Below, piece after piece: positions 1 through 7,149 of a stretch of DNA of 10,529 nt. This DNA comes from Methanobrevibacter sp. GTDB taxonomy: Archaea; Methanobacteriota; Methanobacteria; Methanobacteriales; Methanobacteriaceae. Made by a program: the position numbers and the translations under genes. The notes below the pieces were generated by a model. That model was not told the DNA's origin. It made no database searches and saw nothing but the letters and a program-made list of their open reading frames with translations. Within the stretch, counting starts at the first letter, position 1. Each line of letters opens with the position of its first letter. The DNA is taken from contig WRMT01000089.1 of assembly GCA_009777005.1 (NCBI GenBank), positions 1 through 10,529 of the forward strand, given 5' to 3'.

Positions 1-51
1 AAAAAAAAAATATTAAAAAAATAAAAATTTATAATATTAAAAAAATGAATT

Positions 52-79
52 GCTTTTAGATAAATTAACTAATAAAAGC
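52..79 (-). terminator. weak hairpin downstream of aspS
   Basis: GCTTTTA (52-58) and TAAAAGC (73-79) form a 7-bp stem with a 14-nt loop. Read on the minus strand the stem is followed by several runs of T at positions 1-45, as in an archaeal T-tract terminator. It lies about 140 nt past the aspS stop, and the whole of 1-219 is T-rich on the minus strand, so termination may occur earlier. No convincing gene is seen in 1-219. Confidence 0.25.
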
Positions 80-219
80 GTTTAAAAATAAAAAAAATTA
101 AGATAATTTTTCAGATGAATTATCAAAACATTCTTTTCAAAATGAAAAATTTTCTAATCAAAATCAAAAATGATAATGATAATCTATTTAAACATATTTA
201 CTTAAAGTTGTAGATTAAT

Positions 220-1539
220 TTATGGAGTTAACCTACGACGGTCTCTTGGGAACAAAACAGTTTCTCTAATATTATTTAATCCAGTTAAACACATGTTGAA
301 TCTGTCTGCTCCAAGCCCCCAACCTGCATGAGGTGGCATTCCATATTCAAATGACTTTAAATAGCTACCAAATGCATTTGGATTTAATCCTTTTTCAGCT
401 ATTTTCTCTTTGAGTAAATCATATTGATGAACCCTCATAGCTCCTGAAGATATTTCTAGGTCTTTATACATTAAATCAAAAGCATGGCTTTTTTCTGGTT
501 GTTTTTCATTTGGCATGACATAAAATGGTTTTATTTCTGTTGGCCATTCAGTTAAGAAATAATATCCTTCCATCATTTCACCAAGAGCTTTTTCAGCTGC
601 TCTTGATAAATCTTCTCCCCATTCTATTGGAACATCTTTGGAATTTACCATGTCTATCATATCATCATATTTAAGAATTTCAAATTGTTTATCTGGAACT
701 TTTAAATCTACTTCAAGAGTAGCTAAGGCATCTTGACAATTATCTTTCACATCCACAATTACTTGGTAAATTAAATCGTTTAAAATTTTCATAACATCTT
801 TATCATCCATAAATGAAGCTTCCATATCAATAGAAATAGCTTCATTTAAGTGTCTAAGAGTGTCATGTTCTTCTGCTCTGAATATTTGAGCTATTTCATA
901 AACCTTGTCAAATCCAGCAGACATCATCATTTGTTTGTATAGCTGTGGACTTTGACTTAAAAATGCTTCTCTTTCAAAGTAAGTAATAGGAAATAGTTCT
1001 GTTCCACCTTCAGTAGCTGATGCAACAAGTTTTGGAGTGTTAGTTTCTATAAAACCATTTTCCTCAAAGAAAAGTCGAATTGTATGTAACATTCTACTTT
1101 TGATTTTAAATATTCCACTTACATTAGCTTTTCTTAAGTCTAAAAATCTTGAATCAAGACGTGTGTCAATTTCTGCTTTAACTTTTTCTGTAGGATCCAT
1201 TGGTAATGGTTGATTAGCTAAGTTCAATATTTTAATCTCATCTGGAATTATCTCAACACCATTTGGTGCTTTTCCACTTTCTTGAACTTTTCCTTTAACT
1301 GCTACAACAGATTCTTTTCTAAATTTTTTTATTTCTTCTAAAGCTTCTGAAGGTATATGTTTTGTAGGAGCAGTTAGTTGTATAATACCAGTTATATCTC
1401 TAATAAGTACAAATATAATCCCACCAAGGTCTCTAATTTCATGGACCCATCCCATAATAAGAATTTCTTCTTCATTTAGACTGTCATTTATATCTTTTGT
1501 ATAATGAGTTCTTCTCCAATCATTTAATAAACTTGTCAA
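220..1539 (-). CDS. aspS: aspartate--tRNA ligase, archaeal type (Asp/Asx-tRNA synthetase)
   Basis: This class II synthetase of 439 aa charges tRNA(Asp) with aspartate in the cytoplasm. The N-terminal OB-fold anticodon domain (about 25-105) contains GWVHEIRDLGG. The catalytic core has motif 1 around FIETNTPKL (163-171), motif 2 FRAEEHDTLRHLNE (220-233) and motif 3 GWGLGADR (406-413), and ends RRRLTP. Length and the absence of the bacterial GAD insertion identify the archaeal/eukaryotic branch. His33 and Pro92 seem to sit where tRNA(Asn)-tolerant (non-discriminating) archaeal enzymes differ from discriminating ones. That would fit the GatCAB route to Asn-tRNA in Methanobacteriales, but the assignment is from memory of the family. 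The start is TTG: there is no in-frame ATG before residue 29, and AAGGTGA lies 4 nt upstream of the TTG. The gene appears monocistronic and intact, and is the only clear housekeeping gene here. Confidence 0.97.
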   Translation of the reverse strand: MTSLLNDWRRTHYTKDINDSLNEEEILIMGWVHEIRDLGGIIFVLIRDITGIIQLTAPTKHIPSEALEEIKKFRKESVVAVKGKVQESGKAPNGVEIIPDEIKILNLANQPLPMDPTEKVKAEIDTRLDSRFLDLRKANVSGIFKIKSRMLHTIRLFFEENGFIETNTPKLVASATEGGTELFPITYFEREAFLSQSPQLYKQMMMSAGFDKVYEIAQIFRAEEHDTLRHLNEAISIDMEASFMDDKDVMKILNDLIYQVIVDVKDNCQDALATLEVDLKVPDKQFEILKYDDMIDMVNSKDVPIEWGEDLSRAAEKALGEMMEGYYFLTEWPTEIKPFYVMPNEKQPEKSHAFDLMYKDLEISSGAMRVHQYDLLKEKIAEKGLNPNAFGSYLKSFEYGMPPHAGWGLGADRFNMCLTGLNNIRETVLFPRDRRRLTP

Positions 1540-1550
1540 TATTTCACCTT
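1540..1550 (-). promoter_or_regulatory. ribosome binding site fixing the TTG start of aspS
   Basis: On the minus strand AAGGTGA is followed by a 4-nt AT spacer and TTG. GGTGA matches the archaeal anti-Shine-Dalgarno (AUCACCUCC), so the TTG rather than a later ATG is taken as the start. Confidence 0.75.
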
Positions 1551-1574
1551 TTTAAATAAGTTACTATAATTATT

Positions 1575-1632
1575 GATTTGAAAGTATTGAGTAAATATTT
1601 TTTTTTTTTTGATTTGAAAGTATTGAATAAAT
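1575..1632. repeat. two direct repeats with 36-nt period upstream of aspS
   Basis: GATTTGAAAGTATTGA occurs at 1575-1590 and again at 1611-1626. Each is followed by RTAAAT, so 21 of 22 positions match. The copies are separated by an AT-rich spacer with a long T-run. They lie 36 to 93 nt upstream of the aspS start on its promoter side. They could be a duplicated regulator site or a simple local duplication; nothing in the sequence decides. Confidence 0.6.
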
Positions 1633-1637
1633 AAAAT

Positions 1638-1765
1638 ATTTTTTTTAAAAAAATTATCTTTTTAAGCTTAAGCAAAAAATAAAATTATTATTTTTTTTTA
1701 AAAATATCTAATTATATAATAACTTAGTTAATATAAATAAATTTTTTTTAAAAAATTATCTTTTA
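1638..1765. repeat. imperfect AT-rich direct repeat, 103 nt apart
   Basis: A block of about 25 nt, A-T8-A7-TTATCTTTT, at 1638-1662 recurs at 1741-1764 with one A fewer. The similarity continues loosely for another 20 nt. Composition is nearly pure A/T, so this may be low-complexity drift. The rest of 1540-1940 shows no ORF with a ribosome binding site and no RNA gene that I recognise. Confidence 0.35.
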
Positions 1766-1940
1766 TTAACTAAAACAAAATAAATATTATTTAATGTAAT
1801 TATTTTTATATTAATTTAACTGTATTTGTTAAAATATATAATATTATTTTATAAAATCAATGCATATAAAATTTATTTTCTATTTTTTTTTTAAATCCTA
1901 ATTTAAATACTTTTTAAAAAAATTTTAAAAAAATTAATAT

Positions 1941-2134
1941 TTACTCGTTTTCATTTTTCCATTGCAACAGATATTTTTAGCAGTTACAATTTACAATGGT
2001 TTCATTACTTTCATTTTTTAATCTTTTTTTTAAGAACTCTCCAATAAGTTGTAGATTTTTGCTCTCATAAAGTACACCTCAACATCAATCACTGAAAAAT
2101 ACCATTTTTTTTCATTTTAATATTGCCTCTTAAA
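1941..2134 (-). pseudogene. remnant of a BRO-N / phage antirepressor-type protein
   Basis: Two minus-strand reading frames joined by one frameshift near 2075 give a recognisable protein fragment. The upstream frame (2134-2076) reads FKRQY-stop-NEKKWYFSVIDVEV. The downstream frame (about 2075-1941) reads LYESKNLQLIGEFLKKRL, then KNESNETIVNCNC, a stop at 1977-1979, then KYLLQWKNENE and a stop at 1941-1943. Prophage antirepressors with a BRO N-terminal domain (COG3617 type) share RRQY..., WYFSVVDVI..LTESK, LKxRLKxEGNETVTNCN and LKLLAxDGKMR in this order, which is the same order seen here. The fragment has two in-frame stops and at least one frameshift and lacks the rest of the domain, so it is dead. 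The match is from memory of the family, not a search. It suggests an earlier phage or defence-associated insertion between aspS and the zincin gene. Confidence 0.6.
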
Positions 2135-2452
2135 AAAAGTAATATTTATTATCTATATTATTAATACTATTTTCATATATTTTTTAATATTTATACTATA
2201 TGAATTTCATGATTTTGAGTAAAATATTAATTGAATAGTTAAAAAGCTATTGATTTTTATAAAAATTACTCACAAGGGTTGGAAATGAATAATTTCAGCA
2301 AAATGAATAAAATAAAAAAGATTTTATTAAAAATATTTCTTTAAAAGTTTGATATTAACGATTTAACTTTTTCTTCCTTCAAATTTGAATTGTAGATGTA
2401 CAATAGTTTAATATTAAAATAGCTAATGAAAATAATGGAGCAGGATTAGATT
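2135..2452. other. AT-rich spacer with two 12-bp palindromes
   Basis: This 318-nt stretch holds no convincing gene. TTCAAATTTGAA (2378-2389) and TTTAATATTAAA (2407-2418) are perfect 12-bp palindromes just upstream of the zincin gene, and the second is considered as a promoter below. A 19-codon ORF (2285-2344) starts MNNFSKMNKIKKILLKIFL after a GGGTTGG sequence. It is basic and hydrophobic and resembles the beginning of a signal peptide, but is too short to call. Confidence 0.4.
2407..2418 (+). promoter_or_regulatory. candidate TATA box / palindrome for the zincin gene
   Basis: TTTAATATTAAA is centred about 40 nt before the TTG at 2453. An archaeal TATA box at this place would put transcription start near 2435-2440 and leave a short leader containing GGAG (2437-2440) and AGGA (2442-2445). 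In such AT-rich DNA a TATA-like string is weak evidence. Confidence 0.3.
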
Positions 2453-3877
2453 TTGAGTGAAATTAGTAGAGAAAAGATAAATATTTCTAGAGGAACCCCA
2501 TCTGCAGAAAATGATTATACTTACAAAGAAAGTCTTTTACAACCTGATGGAAAATCTTATACATTGCCTAAAGGCTTTGGGTTATTAAGTAAAGAAGAAC
2601 AAGTTGCTTTTTTTAAAGAGTTTAATAAAGCTAAAAATTTGTCAGAAATTAGACAAAATACATATAAATATATTTCAAAAGCTAATGAATTGTTTAAAAA
2701 TCCTAAAAAAGCATTACAAAACTTAAAACCTAAAAAACCTAAAACTGTTGTAAAACCAACTGATAATAATGTAGTTCATAATATTGTTTTAGATAAAACC
2801 ATTAAACTTCCAAAAAATTTTAATAAACTTAGTCTAGCAGAACAAGAAAAATATAGATTAAGTTTATCACGAAAACAGAGTAAAAAAAGTATAAAAGACA
2901 CTTTAACTGAAATTAGAGATAAAATAGCAAATATTACTAATCCTAATAGGAAATTACCTACTTTACAAAAAACTGGTAAAGATGAACCTTTCCCAGGATA
3001 CAATCTACTTGATAAAAATACCAAAGATAAATACAAGATTATAAATAATTTAGGATCTTCTAGGAAAAAAGAACTGGAAATCACATTACAAGATATTAAA
3101 AATGAGGCTCAAAGTTTATTTGAAAAATCAATCCTAAGTAAAAATACTCCCAAATCTCACTTATTCAATAATAAATATGAAAAATATTATGATAAAAATT
3201 TATTTGAATATAAAGGTTCTAAAAAAGCTGAAGATTATTTAACTAGAAAATACGATAATTCAAGTGTTCTTTTTAGAAAAACCCCTAGTACAATAATGCA
3301 AAAAAATTTAAGTATTGATGATATTGTTAAAAGATATGATGGTTATTCTGTTAAATTAAAGAGTAATGTTAAAAGTATTAATATAAGTGGTAAAGTCCCT
3401 AATATAAAAAAAGATGGAACTATTTCAACATATGCCAAAGGATTTAGTAAAAATAGGCAAGTTCATATATTAGAAGCTCCTCGAAGGTATAGACCCACTA
3501 CAACCAAATTGGATAAATTAAAAACCATGGATCATGAAGTGTTTCATATAAGAGACAATTTTAGGCTTGATGGTACATATGCTAAAAATCACATTTCTAA
3601 TTCTCTAAATTATAGGAATGCCGTTAAAAACGACACTAATTTTATTAAAAATAAATTCACCCCTAAGGAAATAAAAGAATTAAAGGATGAAGGACATATA
3701 TTTGAAACTAATGATGGGAATTATATGCCTACAGGATATAGTAGAAAATTCTACAATGAAAACTTGAAAACTTTAAGTGAAGATTGGGCTGAAAGTGGTA
3801 AACAATTCTTAAATGATAAAGGATTTAAAAAATTATTCCCTAACAGAACCAAAATTATACAACAAAAAATATATTAA
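2453..3877 (+). CDS. HExxH zincin-domain protein with N-terminal repeats (toxin-like or phage-head-like)
   Basis: I do not recognise a named gene for this 474-aa, lysine-rich protein, which lacks a signal peptide and membrane segments. Three degenerate repeats of about 40 residues occupy 38-74 (LPKGFGLLSKEEQ), 119-158 (LPKNFNKLSLAEQ) and 179-219 (PFPGYNLLDKNTK), separated by Lys/Pro-rich linkers. The C-terminal part (about 285-474) carries MDHEVFH: H361-E362-x-x-H365 is a zinc-metalloprotease motif. LSEDWAESGKQFL (441-453) probably supplies the third, Glu ligand (E443 or E447), followed by FKKLFPNR. This gluzincin arrangement resembles the lethal-factor-like/Tox-MPTase domains of polymorphic toxins and metallopeptidase tails of some phage head-morphogenesis proteins; substrate is unknown. 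The start is TTG: an in-frame TAG lies at 2447-2449, and AGGA sits 7 nt upstream. The next gene follows within 16-25 nt, implying co-transcription. It could alternatively be a provirus relic, though the frame is intact. Confidence 0.8.
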   Translation: MSEISREKINISRGTPSAENDYTYKESLLQPDGKSYTLPKGFGLLSKEEQVAFFKEFNKAKNLSEIRQNTYKYISKANELFKNPKKALQNLKPKKPKTVVKPTDNNVVHNIVLDKTIKLPKNFNKLSLAEQEKYRLSLSRKQSKKSIKDTLTEIRDKIANITNPNRKLPTLQKTGKDEPFPGYNLLDKNTKDKYKIINNLGSSRKKELEITLQDIKNEAQSLFEKSILSKNTPKSHLFNNKYEKYYDKNLFEYKGSKKAEDYLTRKYDNSSVLFRKTPSTIMQKNLSIDDIVKRYDGYSVKLKSNVKSINISGKVPNIKKDGTISTYAKGFSKNRQVHILEAPRRYRPTTTKLDKLKTMDHEVFHIRDNFRLDGTYAKNHISNSLNYRNAVKNDTNFIKNKFTPKEIKELKDEGHIFETNDGNYMPTGYSRKFYNENLKTLSEDWAESGKQFLNDKGFKKLFPNRTKIIQQKIY

Positions 3878-3902
3878 ATAAGAATTACAAAAAGTGGTTT
3901 TA

Positions 3903-4259
3903 ATGACAAGTGAAGAAAGTACAGGAATTAATGATTATCAAGATAGATTTGTTTTTCCAGATGGAAATTCGACATTTCATTACTATTTGGATAGTCCTAA
4001 TGATAATGCTATAAACATTCCAAAAGCAGAAGCAGATTATATGCTTGTTAGAAAAAGAGATAAAGATGGAAAGATAATTAGTGAAGAGATTAAAGAGAAT
4101 CCTTATAAATTAACTGAAAAAGAGTTAAAGTTTGTAGATGCTGATTCTTTAAATACTCTTGATAAAATTCTTGCAGTACTTTATAAAGATAGGATTATTA
4201 AAAAGTTAGTGGGAGATCCTATTTTTGAGTATTTGGATCCTCCTTATATTATATTATAA
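3903..4259 (+). CDS. small acidic protein of unknown function, partner of the zincin gene
   Basis: This soluble protein of 118 aa has no recognised domain. It begins MTSEESTGINDYQDRFVFPD, has a charged middle (RKRDKDGKIISEEIKENPY) and ends EYLDPPYIIL. A GTG nine bases earlier (3894) would give 121 aa. I prefer the ATG at 3903 because the GTGG there then serves as a weak ribosome binding site, with a spacing like that of the DUF262 gene. It starts 25 nt after the zincin gene on the same strand and is followed directly by a terminator, so the two form a closed unit. A small acidic protein after a toxin-like protease suggests an immunity protein or inhibitor, but a structural or phage role is equally possible. 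NDY-(x6)-PDG-x-S here resembles NDY-(x8)-PDG-x-S near the zincin N-terminus (residues 20-35). Confidence 0.75.
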   Translation: MTSEESTGINDYQDRFVFPDGNSTFHYYLDSPNDNAINIPKAEADYMLVRKRDKDGKIISEEIKENPYKLTEKELKFVDADSLNTLDKILAVLYKDRIIKKLVGDPIFEYLDPPYIIL

Positions 4260-4283
4260 TTTTTATTTTATATTCACTTACTT

Positions 4284-4320
4284 AAGCCAATGGCTCCTGT
4301 GTGGGTTGTTGGCTTTTTTT
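4284..4320 (+). terminator. hairpin plus T-tract after the zincin/small-protein pair
   Basis: AAGCCAA (4284-4290) pairs with TTGGCTT (4309-4315) to give a 7-bp stem with an 18-nt, relatively GC-rich loop. A run of T follows directly (4314-4320). It lies 25 nt past the stop of the small gene. It looks like a bacterial-style intrinsic terminator; T-tract termination is also effective in archaea. Confidence 0.65.
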
Positions 4321-4591
4321 ATTTAAAGATTCATAATTTGAAAAAAAAGTATAATTGATTTCTTTTTATGTTGAATTAAAGAAAAGATTCAAAATTATAA
4401 ATTTTAATATTTATTGAAAATTTATCTATAGCAGAATTCTAGAATTGCCATATATGTGAATCATTTAATTTTACTTTCTAACTATACAGGCTAGAGTGGA
4501 GATAATTATTATATTGGTTGTTCCTATATTCTTTTTTTCGTGTAATTTCAGTGTATTAGTTAATGTTTTCCTTTTAAAACAATGTTAAAAC
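4321..4591. other. spacer without recognisable gene
   Basis: No ORF with a ribosome binding site, RNA gene or clear repeat is seen here. The base composition around 4430-4560 is slightly less extreme than in the other gaps. Both strands were translated, and only short unrelated peptides broken by stops appear. Confidence 0.5.
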
Positions 4592-4747
4592 TTAAAAAGA
4601 CTCTTCCACTAGTTTAACCTCTTCATCTGATAAATCATATAGTTTATAAACTATTTTGTCTACCTTTTTATCAGTAGCTATAATCTGTTTTTTTATAAAT
4701 TTTTTTCATAATCAAAATCATTTTTATCCATAAAATCACGACTATAT
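4592..4747 (-). pseudogene. 3'-end remnant of a second Type IIG methyltransferase gene
   Basis: The minus strand reads IKKQIIATDKKVDKIVYKLY, then DLSDEEVKLVEESF and a TAA at 4592-4594. This is a close copy of the C-terminus of the intact neighbour (EKQIIATNKKIDKIVYELYG, then LNEEEIAIVENSFNP). Upstream, after a one-base loss in the A7 run at 4700-4706, the frame continues as SRDFMDKNDFDYEK, lining up with TPHEKKL of the intact gene, and is then lost in stops. About 50 nt at 4645-4690 are nearly identical to 7378-7423. There is no start and no catalytic part, so this is a relic. It sits beyond the 3' end of the DUF262 gene, which is therefore bracketed by two copies of this tail, in line with duplication and deletion or with insertion at an older restriction locus. 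Confidence 0.85.
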
Positions 4748-4820
4748 ATTTATTTTTTTAAAATATTATTAACAAATACCAATAGCATTTTGAAAACTAA
4801 TATCTAGTAGGGACAGTAAT

Positions 4821-6962
4821 TTATTTTTCCCCCACCAAATTTTTAAATGACTGTTTAATTAAAAACATTGCATATTCAATATCATTATCACTTGTTATTT
4901 TGAATTCAACATTACCATTTCCCCATTTTCTCATTCCTGTAACATCTCTACATTTGTTATCTGGATCTTCAATTTGCTTAAATGGTATGTTTAAAGACAA
5001 AATTAAAGAATTTTTTTGAGGAATAACATCAACAAAGTTATTTATGGACTTAAAAGCAACATATAACTTTTTAGGCTCTTCAACAACTGTTGCATCTATA
5101 TTCAAAACTCTTTTACTTAATTTATCGAAAATGTTTCTCATAGGTTGTTCTTTTTTTAGATATTTGTGATCTTCAATAGTGTATATAATTTTTGATTGTT
5201 TTTCGTCCTTTTTGATGTATTTATTTTTTATATCTTCACTTAAATCTGGATATGACCAAATGTTTTTAGCATCTGTAAAAAGTTTTTTTGCTCTATTTTT
5301 AATTGCATTTTCATTCCAAATTTCAAAGTCTTCTATATTTTTATTCAAATGAAGTCTACTATCTTTAAACCCTCCAACCATTGTAATTTTTTCAGAAAAA
5401 GATTTATCACTTAATTCAGAATTATATGCTGTTAGAGTCAAATTACCAATATTATGCAAATATTTCTTTTGAACTTCTTCCCAATTTTCTCCTAACTCTT
5501 CTCTCCATTTTTGAGAGAGATTTGGATTTTGAGGCATTATATGTTCAATCGTGTATGATTCTACATCAATTGATTTTTCTTTAAAATCCTTATTTTCAAG
5601 TTTTCCTAAGATATAATTCCTAGTACTTAAATTATAAATATCTTTAGATAAAAATGAATTTTTAAATTCTTCATTATGTGGGAATCTCTTATATGAATCT
5701 TTGAAAATAAACTCTGCTTTTAAAGATTCTAAATAATTATCTCTATCAATAGATTTGTACAATGTAGCAAAAGTTTTATTTAAAGAAGGAGTAGGAATGT
5801 TACATATATTTCTCCGTAGCAAATAGCTTTCTACTAAATTTATTATTTTAATTAACTCTTCTTTAGAAATTTTTTTTTCAGCATAATCCTTATAAACTTC
5901 TAATAAGAATGGGCGAGTTACATCAAAACCCAGCTCATTTAAATTTTTAAAACTGTTATTTATATCCTCATCTTCTTCATCATAAGTTATATTAAAATAA
6001 TATTTTGCATATTTAAAAATATCCTCCATAAGTTCTTCAACATCTTCAATATCCATTGAAAATCTTTTAATTTTTTTTGAAGATTCTTTAAATCTCTTTG
6101 AATACACTTTAAATTCAGTATATATATTTTTAAATGTTGGAATTCTTTCAAGTTTAATAGTCAAATAGTCTCTTATAAACCTATCAAATAAATTATAACT
6201 TTCAGAATGTGCAAAACCTAATTCCATTTTACGCCAATAATTATTATAAATTTTTTCTTGTTCTTCTAATTCTAGACCCATAAGAATGTAATTTCTAATT
6301 AAGTCAGCTTGATTCAATTCTAATCCCGTAGAATTTAAGCTTTCAAAAATAAGTTGAGGATTATCTCTACCTCTTTCTAATGATATTTCAACTATTTCTA
6401 ATTTTAAAATACCAGTATATACTTCACTTAAATTCCTTTCATTGATATTTCTCTTAAAAAATTCATAATTATCCTTAATCCTTATAGAATCATTTTTATC
6501 AAAATCTACAGGATTTTTAGTTAAATTATCAATTAATTTAAGCAATGAATCTTTATCTTCCTGGTTTAAAAGAAGTTTATAGAAATCATTCCCTTTTTCC
6601 TTATCATTAACTAGATAATAGCTTATTATTTTATCAAGTTTATCAGCTGATGGATGGTTTGGATTTTCTTTTAAATATTCACTTACAGCTATTAAAATCA
6701 AAGTAAGTGTGGTCAATCTCTGTTGACCATCAATAATTAAAAGTTCATCAACATCTCCACGAAAAGTAGGATCTTCAATATAAACTATAGAACCTATAAA
6801 ATGACTAGATTCCTTATTAAAATCTTTTCCAATCCTAAGAATATCTTCAAATAATAATTGACATTCCTTTAAATTCCAACTATATCTTCTCTGATAAATT
6901 GGAATTCGTAATTGTTGAGTATTGTTTAAAAATTTTGAAAGAGGTTTATCATCTGCATTCAT
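4821..6962 (-). CDS. GmrSD-type restriction nuclease (DUF262 + DUF1524 + DUF5655-like)
   Basis: This protein of 713 aa probably acts as a Type IV, modification-dependent restriction enzyme. Numbered from the ATG at 6962, the N-terminal DUF262 domain (about 1-240) has IPIYQRRYSW (21-30), IIDGQQRLTTLT (76-87; DGQQR is the ParB-like nucleotide-binding/hydrolysis motif) and FESLNSTGLELNQADLIRN (206-224). A helical linker follows. DUF1524 (about 460-560) shows the HNH-type nuclease signature: YTIEHIMPQ (His474), then HNIGNLTLTAYN (His503, Asn514). The C-terminal about 115 residues, with FVDVIPQ, CRDVTGMRKWGNG and a helical end, look like DUF5655. All motifs are present and the frame is unbroken. 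A GTG at 6971 would add three residues, but GTGAT there is better read as the ribosome binding site. GmrSD relatives use NTP hydrolysis and attack glucosylated hydroxymethylcytosine DNA; other relatives sense other modifications, so the target here is unknown. It lies 356 nt from the Type IIG gene and is probably transcribed separately. Confidence 0.93.
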   Translation of the reverse strand: MNADDKPLSKFLNNTQQLRIPIYQRRYSWNLKECQLLFEDILRIGKDFNKESSHFIGSIVYIEDPTFRGDVDELLIIDGQQRLTTLTLILIAVSEYLKENPNHPSADKLDKIISYYLVNDKEKGNDFYKLLLNQEDKDSLLKLIDNLTKNPVDFDKNDSIRIKDNYEFFKRNINERNLSEVYTGILKLEIVEISLERGRDNPQLIFESLNSTGLELNQADLIRNYILMGLELEEQEKIYNNYWRKMELGFAHSESYNLFDRFIRDYLTIKLERIPTFKNIYTEFKVYSKRFKESSKKIKRFSMDIEDVEELMEDIFKYAKYYFNITYDEEDEDINNSFKNLNELGFDVTRPFLLEVYKDYAEKKISKEELIKIINLVESYLLRRNICNIPTPSLNKTFATLYKSIDRDNYLESLKAEFIFKDSYKRFPHNEEFKNSFLSKDIYNLSTRNYILGKLENKDFKEKSIDVESYTIEHIMPQNPNLSQKWREELGENWEEVQKKYLHNIGNLTLTAYNSELSDKSFSEKITMVGGFKDSRLHLNKNIEDFEIWNENAIKNRAKKLFTDAKNIWSYPDLSEDIKNKYIKKDEKQSKIIYTIEDHKYLKKEQPMRNIFDKLSKRVLNIDATVVEEPKKLYVAFKSINNFVDVIPQKNSLILSLNIPFKQIEDPDNKCRDVTGMRKWGNGNVEFKITSDNDIEYAMFLIKQSFKNLVGEK

Positions 6963-6971
6963 TATAATCAC
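6963..6971 (-). promoter_or_regulatory. ribosome binding site deciding the DUF262 start
   Basis: On the minus strand GTGAT (6971-6967), a TATA spacer and ATG (6962) reproduce the spacing seen before aspS. This makes the ATG the likely start and the in-frame GTG part of the ribosome binding site. Confidence 0.6.
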
Positions 6972-6994
6972 ATTTAAAAAATATTTGTCAAAGC

Positions 6995-7004
6995 AATAAT
7001 ATTA
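6995..7004 (-). promoter_or_regulatory. candidate TATA box of the DUF262 gene
   Basis: On the minus strand AAAAAAC is followed by TAATATTATT, an A-rich BRE-like stretch plus a TATA-like box. It would place transcription start near 6975, giving a leader of about 13 nt with the ribosome binding site. The composition is permissive, so confidence is low. Confidence 0.3.
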
Positions 7005-7058
7005 GTTTTTTGTATTAAATAACGCTCATAATACCATAATAGTTCAAGATCTTCAACT

Positions 7059-7078
7059 AAATTAAATTGATTTAATTT
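7059..7078. repeat. 20-nt perfect palindrome
   Basis: AAATTAAAT-TG-ATTTAATTT forms 9-bp arms around a 2-nt centre. Its right arm doubles as the outer stem of the foldback element that follows, so two alternative structures are possible. Its form and its place just before GGAGGT suit an operator, but no regulator gene is nearby. Confidence 0.5.
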
Positions 7079-7149
7079 GGAGGTAGTAATATGTCAGATA
7101 ATCTTAAAACATTTTTAATGGATGTTTTTAATTTATTAATTATCTGCAT
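7072..7149 (-). CDS. possible 25-aa amphipathic peptide antisense to the hydrophobic ORF
   Basis: AGGAGA (7160-7155), 5 nt, then ATG gives 25 codons, beginning MQIINKLKTSIKNVLRLSD and ending in PPN before TAA at 7072-7074. It is basic and amphipathic. It lies on the strand of the restriction genes, between them. Because the element is an inverted repeat, the ribosome binding site here is the mirror image of the plus-strand one; at most one of the pair need be real. Confidence 0.22.
   Translation of the reverse strand: MQIINKLKTSIKNVLRLSDILLPPN

Noticed and set aside
115..213. 32-codon plus-strand ORF downstream of aspS
   Set aside because: It has no ribosome binding site, is Lys/Asn/Ile-rich as expected from base composition alone, and resembles no family I know.
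2030..2068. 12-codon ORF (MRAKIYNLLESS) after GAGGTG on the minus strand
   Set aside because: The ribosome-binding-like sequence and ORF fall in the antirepressor relic, where both neighbouring frames are explained by decayed coding sequence.
2776..3084. 102-aa minus-strand ORF
   Set aside because: It lies wholly inside the zincin gene, is low-complexity Leu/Ser/Phe-rich antisense translation, and has no clear ribosome binding site.
6963..6971. GTG at 6971 as start of the DUF262 gene
   Set aside because: GTGAT is better explained as the ribosome binding site for the ATG at 6962.
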